A DNA stretch of 6,975 bases from Clostridia bacterium (GTDB lineage Bacteria > Bacillota_A > Clostridia > Christensenellales > Borkfalkiaceae): NCBI GenBank assembly GCA_003979335.1, contig RYWC01000037.1:1-6975 (forward strand), given 5' to 3'. A program made the position numbers and the translations under genes. Every line of letters starts with the position of its first letter. The first letter of the stretch is position 1. This document shows positions 1 to 4,161 of this stretch, piece by piece. Below the pieces are notes generated by a model that worked only from the letters and a program-made list of their open reading frames with translations, did no database searches and was not told the origin of the DNA.

Positions 1-200
1 AAGCATGACAGCGTCCGTGTTGAGATTCCTTTTGACGTAAACACATTCAAATCTTCCTTTCCAAGATTGCGCCGGTGTTAAAACAGACCCGTATGTATAA
101 GAGCGACGGCGGCGATAAAACGGTGTTCGGCATAATCGAAAAACTTTTTGCGGAAGACGATTTGACAAAAATACAAAAGGCGCTTACAAAGGCGGTTTAA
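1..200 (+). CDS. 3' end of an unidentified gene, with an apparent single-base frameshift
   Basis: Only the C-terminal tail is in the window, and I do not recognise the family. Frame 1 reads KHDSVRVEIPFDVNTFKSSF and then meets a TAA at 79-81. The frame ending at the TAA at 198-200 is open from position 36 and reads on naturally as SKIAPVLKQTRMYKSDGGDK, then a lysine- and leucine-rich helical tail ending KALTKAV. The two pieces join smoothly if one base is missing around 54-65, giving a tail of about 66 residues. The stop lies 19 nt before the ATPase start, and the ATPase ribosome binding site sits in that gap, so the two genes are probably co-transcribed. The tail has no membrane segment or sorting signal, so the product probably ends in the cytoplasm. 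An independent small gene starting at ATG 93 is unlikely: it would have 35 residues and no Shine-Dalgarno sequence. Confidence 0.6.
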
Positions 201-205
201 CCCTT

Positions 206-213
206 AAAAGGAG
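206..213 (+). promoter_or_regulatory. Ribosome binding site of the AAA+ ATPase gene
   Basis: AAAAGGAG lies 6 nt upstream of ATG 220. It is a strong match to the Shine-Dalgarno consensus at near-ideal spacing and fixes the ATPase start. No other start in this frame has comparable support. Confidence 0.85.
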
Positions 214-219
214 ACAAAA

Positions 220-1683
220 ATGGCTATTGCAAACTACATATGCGCGTCGTTTTCGTTTACCGAATTTATGGGTAAAGTGTGGGACGCTTTGACAAGCAAA
301 ACAGCGCTTATAGTTTATTCTGCGATAATACTTGCGATTATTTTGGTGCTTGTGGTGCGCGCGGTTGTAACTGAACAGCGCCGTACAGCAGAAATAAAGC
401 ACAACGCGCAACTTAAACAGGAAGCGGAAGAAGACGAAAAAATCAAAAGCGTTAAAGACGAGATTGACAGAAAAATGAACAAGATAAGCGGCGAAATCGC
501 GGCGGTAAGAAGCAACCTTGCTACCGCCCCTTTCGCGCCTTATCCCGTCGGCATATCTCCCCAGAAAAAAGAAATGGAAGAGGGAAGCGAAGAAAAAGAG
601 ACAGGTTCGCGGTTTTATATGCTTACGGAAATAGATAAAGAGTACGAAGAGTATACAAGACCTGATTACGACGAAGAAATAAGCCTGAAAGAACTATGCG
701 AAGAGTTCAGGAACTATTCTGCAGGAAAACTTAAATTATACTACGACATAGAGGACATAAGACGTTTCATAGGCGCTTTGGCAGTAACGAAGCTGATAAT
801 ACTGCAAGGAATGTCGGGAACGGGAAAGACGTCGCTTGCATATGCGTTCGGGGAGTTTTTGGAGAATAAGACGGTAGTCGTGCCGATACAGCCGATGTGG
901 AAAGAGCGAACGGATTTAGTAGGTTATTATAACGAATTTACGAGACGCTTCAACGAAACAACGCTGCTGTATAAGATGTACGAAGCAAACAACAACGAAG
1001 AGATATACATAACGGTGTTGGACGAAATGAATATAGCGAGGGTAGAGTATTACTTTGCGGAGTTTTTATCGCTGTTGGAAATACCCAATCCAGACGGAAG
1101 GAATCTTGACGTAGTAGCGGACAGATGGGAAGACGACCCTAAACTGTTACAGCACAACGGCAAGCTGAGACTGCCAACGAACATGTGGTTTGTGGGTACG
1201 GCAAACAACGACGACAGTACGTTTTCGATATCCGACAAGGTATACGACAGAGCAATGGTTTTGAACTTAGACAAGAAAGCAACGCCGTTTGAAGCTGAGG
1301 GAAAGAATAAGAAGATATCTGCAACGCATCTGGAAAAGCTTATGACTGCGGCGCAAAGGGAGTATGACATATCCGACAGGAACCTGAGGCGTATAAAGAA
1401 GTTGGACGAGTATATGATAAAGACGTTCCATATCACGTTCGGGAACCGAATAATGAAGCAGATACGCTGTTATGTGCCTGTGCTGGTGGCGTGCGGCGGA
1501 ACGGAGCTTGAAGCGTTGGACGATATACTTGCGAGAAAGGTGTTCCGGAAGTTGGAAAGCAAGAACCCTGTCCACGTCAAGCAGATGGCAGACGGAGTAT
1601 GCGCGTACTTAGACGAATTGTTCGGTGAAGACAGACTTCCGTTATGCAAAGAGACCATAAGACTTATTGAACAGAATGTTTGA
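220..1683 (+). CDS. Membrane-anchored McrB-like AAA+ ATPase
   Basis: This is a 487-residue AAA+ NTPase of the AAA_5/McrB type. Seen in the sequence: an N-terminal segment (1-27); one hydrophobic helix (about 28-50); a charged, probably coiled-coil stretch (about 52-100); an acidic linker (about 115-165); and the ATPase module. Walker A is GMSGTGKTS (197-205), Walker B is VLDEMN (266-271) followed by ARVEYYFAEFLSLLE, sensor 1 is TANNDDST (327-334), and a DRA arginine is at 343-345. A helical lid-like C-terminal part follows (about 350-487). RAVVTEQRR after the helix suggests an N-outside, C-inside topology with the ATPase in the cytoplasm. In known McrB proteins an N-terminal DNA-binding domain occupies the position taken here by the membrane anchor, and the partner McrC nuclease is needed for restriction. 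Neither is visible here, so a methyl-DNA restriction role is not supported. A remodelling or assembly role at the membrane is inference. The nucleotide (ATP or GTP) cannot be read from the sequence. Confidence 0.9.
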   Translation: MAIANYICASFSFTEFMGKVWDALTSKTALIVYSAIILAIILVLVVRAVVTEQRRTAEIKHNAQLKQEAEEDEKIKSVKDEIDRKMNKISGEIAAVRSNLATAPFAPYPVGISPQKKEMEEGSEEKETGSRFYMLTEIDKEYEEYTRPDYDEEISLKELCEEFRNYSAGKLKLYYDIEDIRRFIGALAVTKLIILQGMSGTGKTSLAYAFGEFLENKTVVVPIQPMWKERTDLVGYYNEFTRRFNETTLLYKMYEANNNEEIYITVLDEMNIARVEYYFAEFLSLLEIPNPDGRNLDVVADRWEDDPKLLQHNGKLRLPTNMWFVGTANNDDSTFSISDKVYDRAMVLNLDKKATPFEAEGKNKKISATHLEKLMTAAQREYDISDRNLRRIKKLDEYMIKTFHITFGNRIMKQIRCYVPVLVACGGTELEALDDILARKVFRKLESKNPVHVKQMADGVCAYLDELFGEDRLPLCKETIRLIEQNV

Positions 1684-1703
1684 TTTGTGGGCTTTTAAAA
1701 TTC

Positions 1704-1738
1704 AGCTTTTCGCCTGCATTCGCAGGTAAATAAAAGCT
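1704..1738 (+). terminator. Two-part stem-loop after the ATPase gene, possible terminator
   Basis: An outer stem AGCTTTT (1704-1710) pairs perfectly with AAAAGCT (1732-1738). An inner stem CCTGC (1713-1717) pairs with GCAGG (1722-1726) around an ATTC loop. The two stems are separated by a small asymmetric interior loop. It starts 20 nt after the ATPase stop codon, a usual place for a terminator or 3'-end stabilising hairpin. No U-tract follows directly: the nearest T-run is at about 1750. Intrinsic termination is therefore doubtful, and an mRNA-processing or stability hairpin fits equally well. Confidence 0.35.
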
Positions 1739-1857
1739 AAAACAACTAATTTTTAATACAGTTAAATTCACGGTAATTTTCACAAGGCAGACAGGTTATG
1801 TCGCCGCGTGTAAAATTCTTAAAAAAATCCGTAGACCCCATAATATAGCATACTTTC

Positions 1858-1861
1858 GGAG
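1858..1861 (+). promoter_or_regulatory. Ribosome binding site of the first repeat-protein gene
   Basis: GGAG lies 6 nt before ATG 1868, the same spacing as for the ATPase gene. It supports this start, which also places a basic residue pair and a membrane helix right at the N-terminus, as expected for a signal anchor. Confidence 0.75.
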
Positions 1862-1867
1862 AATAAA

Positions 1868-2644
1868 ATGTCAAAATTCAGAACTTCGATTTTAATATTC
1901 GGCATATTGATTGTCGTCGTGGCGGCGTCGCTTCTGACCGTACTCGCACTCTATCTGACGGGTACTCTTAAAACCGACCCCATTGAAATTGTGCTGACCG
2001 TAACGGACGAAGAAAAAACTTACGACGGCACGCCGCTTACCGCAAAAGAATACGCCTTAACAAGCGGAGAACTTTTGGAAGGTCACAGACTTTCGGTAGA
2101 GTTCACGGGTTCGCAGACCGACGCCGGCGAGAGCGAAAGCGGACTTAGCGTAAAAGTGCTTGACGTCAAAGGCTTTGACGTTTCGGACGAATACGCGGTA
2201 AAAACCGAATGCGGCAAGCTTTCTGTAACGCCCGTAAAACTTACCGTTTCGCTTAACGACAGAGAGGTCGTGTATAACGGCAGGGAAGTCGAGTTCAGCG
2301 ACTGGGACATTCTTGAAGGGAAACTTGTTGCAGGACACAAAATTGCAGGCGCGGCGGCCGATGCAAAGCTTCTTAACGCAGGCGACACCCTGCCCGACGA
2401 TATGAAAATACTTGTTTACGACCCGTCAGGCAACCCTGTTACTTCAAATTACGATATAAATTTCCGTCTCGGCGTCGTTAAGGTGGTTAAGCGCCCTATA
2501 ACGATAAAGCCCGTAGGCGCAAGTAAGATTTACGACGGAGAAGAGATTGTCTGCAAAGATTACGAAATTACCGAGGGTTCGCTCGCGGTCGGGCAGACAG
2601 CAGTTGCTACAGTCGTTACAGCCGATACGGGGTATGCAGGCTAA
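1868..2644 (+). CDS. YDG/MBG-repeat surface protein, N-terminal part before a frameshift
   Basis: This is the 258-residue front part of a longer gene. Residues 1-6 (MSKFRT) are short and basic, and a hydrophobic helix covers about 7-30. No clear signal-peptidase site or lipobox follows, so it is best read as an uncleaved signal anchor with the rest outside the membrane. The extracytoplasmic part begins three tandem YDG/MBG-type units whose Y-x-G motifs are at residues 52 (YDG), 136 (YNG) and 222 (YDG). Further unit hallmarks are GH or GQ turns, VTSNY (second unit) and KVVKRPITI (unit end). The third unit breaks off: after TADTGYAG the frame stops at 2642-2644, in mid-domain. Continuing the unit in the next frame restores the pattern, so this ORF and the one that follows are one gene of about 747 residues (1868-4112). 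Related proteins are described as bacterial surface or adhesin-like rods, but no ligand can be inferred. Confidence 0.8.
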   Translation: MSKFRTSILIFGILIVVVAASLLTVLALYLTGTLKTDPIEIVLTVTDEEKTYDGTPLTAKEYALTSGELLEGHRLSVEFTGSQTDAGESESGLSVKVLDVKGFDVSDEYAVKTECGKLSVTPVKLTVSLNDREVVYNGREVEFSDWDILEGKLVAGHKIAGAAADAKLLNAGDTLPDDMKILVYDPSGNPVTSNYDINFRLGVVKVVKRPITIKPVGASKIYDGEEIVCKDYEITEGSLAVGQTAVATVVTADTGYAG

Positions 2645-3830
2645 ACTTATCGACGCGGACTCTGTGCGCGTAAGAATAGACGAATACAGTTTTGCGGTTT
2701 TTGACGATAACGGCGACGACGTAACCGAAAACTACGCCGTAGAGTTCGGCACTGACTTTTTAACCGTTAAAAAACGCGGTCTCACCGTCACGGCAAAGAG
2801 CGGAAGCTGGACTTACGACGGCAAAGAACACTCGTTCGAGACGGACAGAACCGTTTACCTTGCCGAAGGGCTTGCGGTGGGCGAAGAAATTTCAAGGGTT
2901 TATTATTCGGGTTCCGTTAAAGACGTAGGCAGAGATTTCAACACAATAACGGGCGTGGAATTTTCCGCAGGCAAACGCGGCAATTACGAAATAGTATATA
3001 TAAACGGAACTTTGGAAGTAACGCCTATGTCCGTTACCGTATACTCGAAATCTTTCTTTAAAGAGTACGACGGTAAAAATTTCGGCGAATATCTTCAGGA
3101 TAAACAGATATACGAAACAAGTCCGGCGCTTCCCGACGGTTTTACCCTTGAAAGCGAACACGGACTTGAAAATAAAGTAAATGCGGAATCGGGCACTTAC
3201 ATATTGAAAAACGTTGAAGTAAACGACGCAGACGGCGTTCTCTGCACGGGGAATTTTGTAATTTCCGTAGTAAGCGGTCAGTATGCGATAACGAAAAAGC
3301 CCGTTTCCGTACAACTTAACCGTGATTTGGTCAAAACATATACCTCGCAAGAGCAGACTATTACCAACGAGGAAGCTTTCGCTCAGGCTGTGTTGCCCGA
3401 CGGCATAACATCCGCAGATTTTGAAATAGTCAATTTGAACAGCTATATAAACGCAGGCAGATACTCGTATTCGGCAAAGCTTGCAAAGACGCAGAACGCA
3501 GGCAATTACGACCTCACCGTAGACGCAGGTCTGCTCATTATCGAACGGGCGAACGCGGCGGCTGCAATTAATGTGGATATGACGGTAAAAAGAACTTATA
3601 ACGGTACGCTGTACAGTTTAAAGCCCTCAGAAATAGATTTGAATATAGACGGGTTGGAGGACGCGGAGGTTTCGTCCGTGGACTGCGAAACGGTTATGAT
3701 AACGGGCGCTTTGATGCAACGTATTACAGTCAAAAAGGTAAATATTGTACTTTACGGCAAGGACATAACGGACAATGTAAACGTGGTGTTCGACGAGGAT
3801 AACACAGAGATTGAACTTGTGAAAAGGTCG
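1976..3830 (+). repeat. Seven tandem YDG/MBG protein units in the first repeat gene
   Basis: Motif tyrosine codons occur at 2021, 2273, 2531, 2814, 3066, 3339 and 3597. Spacings are 252 to 283 nt, that is about 84-94 residues per unit. Each unit tends to show a Y-[DN]-G start, a central G-[HQE] turn, a D-x-x-G-x-x-VT-x-NY segment, and a final L-x-V hydrophobic strand leading into the next unit. Units are strongly diverged at DNA level, so this is an old protein repeat and not a recent tandem DNA array. Confidence 0.8.
2021..2040 (+). repeat. 20-nt exact repeat shared by both repeat genes (copy 1)
   Basis: The 20 bases encoding YDGTPLT are identical to those at 6187-6206 in the other repeat gene, although the flanking bases differ. 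The identity at synonymous positions suggests exchange between the two genes or a strongly shared codon preference for this motif. Confidence 0.7.
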
Positions 3831-4112
3831 GCTTTGATTTCTGTTTCAAGCTGTTCCGTTCAGGACGAGGGTCAGATTTATATGATACTTACAAGTCTTG
3901 TCGGCGTTTCCACCGCAACGCCCCTCGTTTCGGGCGATAAACTTGTAATCAGCGACGACGCGGTGTCGGCAGGCGGCGGACTTATAATGGTCGAGCTCAG
4001 TAAGCTCAAAATTATCAATTCCACAGGAGAGGACGTAACCTATCTATACGAATGGGCGAACGCCGAAGATTACGCATACGGTTCATATACGGTGGTGCCT
4101 GCAACAGTATAA
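2634..4112 (+). CDS. YDG/MBG-repeat surface protein, C-terminal part after the frameshift
   Basis: This is the continuation of the gene starting at 1868, in the next reading frame. It finishes the third unit (DDNGDDVTENY, then DFLTVKKRGLTV) and carries four more, with motif tyrosines at nt 2814 (YDGKEH), 3066 (YDGKNF), 3339 (degenerate YTS) and 3597 (YNG). A final stretch of about 95 residues, from roughly 3825, lacks a YDG motif and may be a capping domain. The protein ends in PATV with no LPXTG, C-terminal helix or wall-binding repeat, so anchoring must come from the N-terminal helix of the upstream fragment. The start given (ATG 2634) is only the first ATG near the junction and probably is not used. 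A TTG at 2547 has a GGAG 6 nt upstream, but those bases also encode the YDGEE motif of the intact frame. Translated alone, this fragment would have no export signal and would probably stay in the cytoplasm. Confidence 0.75.
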   Translation: MQAKLIDADSVRVRIDEYSFAVFDDNGDDVTENYAVEFGTDFLTVKKRGLTVTAKSGSWTYDGKEHSFETDRTVYLAEGLAVGEEISRVYYSGSVKDVGRDFNTITGVEFSAGKRGNYEIVYINGTLEVTPMSVTVYSKSFFKEYDGKNFGEYLQDKQIYETSPALPDGFTLESEHGLENKVNAESGTYILKNVEVNDADGVLCTGNFVISVVSGQYAITKKPVSVQLNRDLVKTYTSQEQTITNEEAFAQAVLPDGITSADFEIVNLNSYINAGRYSYSAKLAKTQNAGNYDLTVDAGLLIIERANAAAAINVDMTVKRTYNGTLYSLKPSEIDLNIDGLEDAEVSSVDCETVMITGALMQRITVKKVNIVLYGKDITDNVNVVFDEDNTEIELVKRSALISVSSCSVQDEGQIYMILTSLVGVSTATPLVSGDKLVISDDAVSAGGGLIMVELSKLKIINSTGEDVTYLYEWANAEDYAYGSYTVVPATV

Positions 4113-4145
4113 AATTTGAAAAATACAGGTTTCGGATAATAAATT

Positions 4146-4150
4146 CAAGG
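4146..4150 (+). promoter_or_regulatory. Weak ribosome binding site of the second repeat-protein gene
   Basis: CAAGG ends 11 nt before ATG 4162, which is long and poor compared with the GGAG sites at 6-nt spacing before the two previous genes. The gene starts only 49 nt after the upstream stop codon, so it probably shares that transcript. The start is still preferred because it yields a basic N-terminus followed directly by a membrane helix. Confidence 0.4.
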
Positions 4151-4161
4151 CAAAGTTTTTT

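Larger units (their letters stand above)
1684..1867 (+). other. Intergenic spacer with a hairpin and a possible weak promoter
   Basis: This AT-rich 184-nt spacer separates the ATPase gene from the first repeat-protein gene. It holds an inverted repeat just after the ATPase stop, described separately, and a ribosome binding site at its end. A weak sigma-A-like pair can be drawn: TTCTTA (1816-1821), a 17-nt gap, then CATAAT (1839-1844). The -35 matches only three of six bases, so it is a candidate at best. The size of the spacer, against 19 and 49 nt at the other two junctions, suggests that the repeat genes could have their own transcription start. No small ORF or recognisable riboswitch was seen. 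Confidence 0.5.

Noticed and set aside
93..200. Small independent gene of 35 codons starting at ATG 93
   Set aside because: No ribosome binding site is present, and the same frame is open further upstream and joins naturally to frame 1 as the tail of a longer gene.
220..1683. McrBC-type modified-DNA restriction system
   Set aside because: The ATPase motifs are McrB-like, but the DNA-binding N-terminal domain is replaced by a membrane helix and no McrC or nuclease is present in the window.
1816..1844. Sigma-A promoter TTCTTA, 17 nt, CATAAT before the first repeat gene
   Set aside because: The -35 matches only three of six bases. It is mentioned within the spacer entry but is too weak to list as a separate promoter.
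2600..2645. Programmed ribosomal frameshift in the first repeat gene
   Set aside because: No recognisable slippery heptamer, supporting stem-loop or internal Shine-Dalgarno-plus-stop arrangement is visible, and the break is in the middle of a domain. Indel or sequence error is simpler.
2892..3350. Long minus-strand ORF of 152 codons inside the first repeat gene
   Set aside because: It is antisense to a frame with clear repeat-domain coding signal, and its translation shows no motif. Similar antisense ORFs at 1050-1436, 2057-2388, 4807-5181 and 6037-6219 were rejected on the same grounds.
2547..4112. Independent gene starting at TTG 2547
   Set aside because: The GGAG upstream also encodes the YDGEE motif of the intact frame, the first 30 or so residues make no domain sense, and the product would have no export signal.
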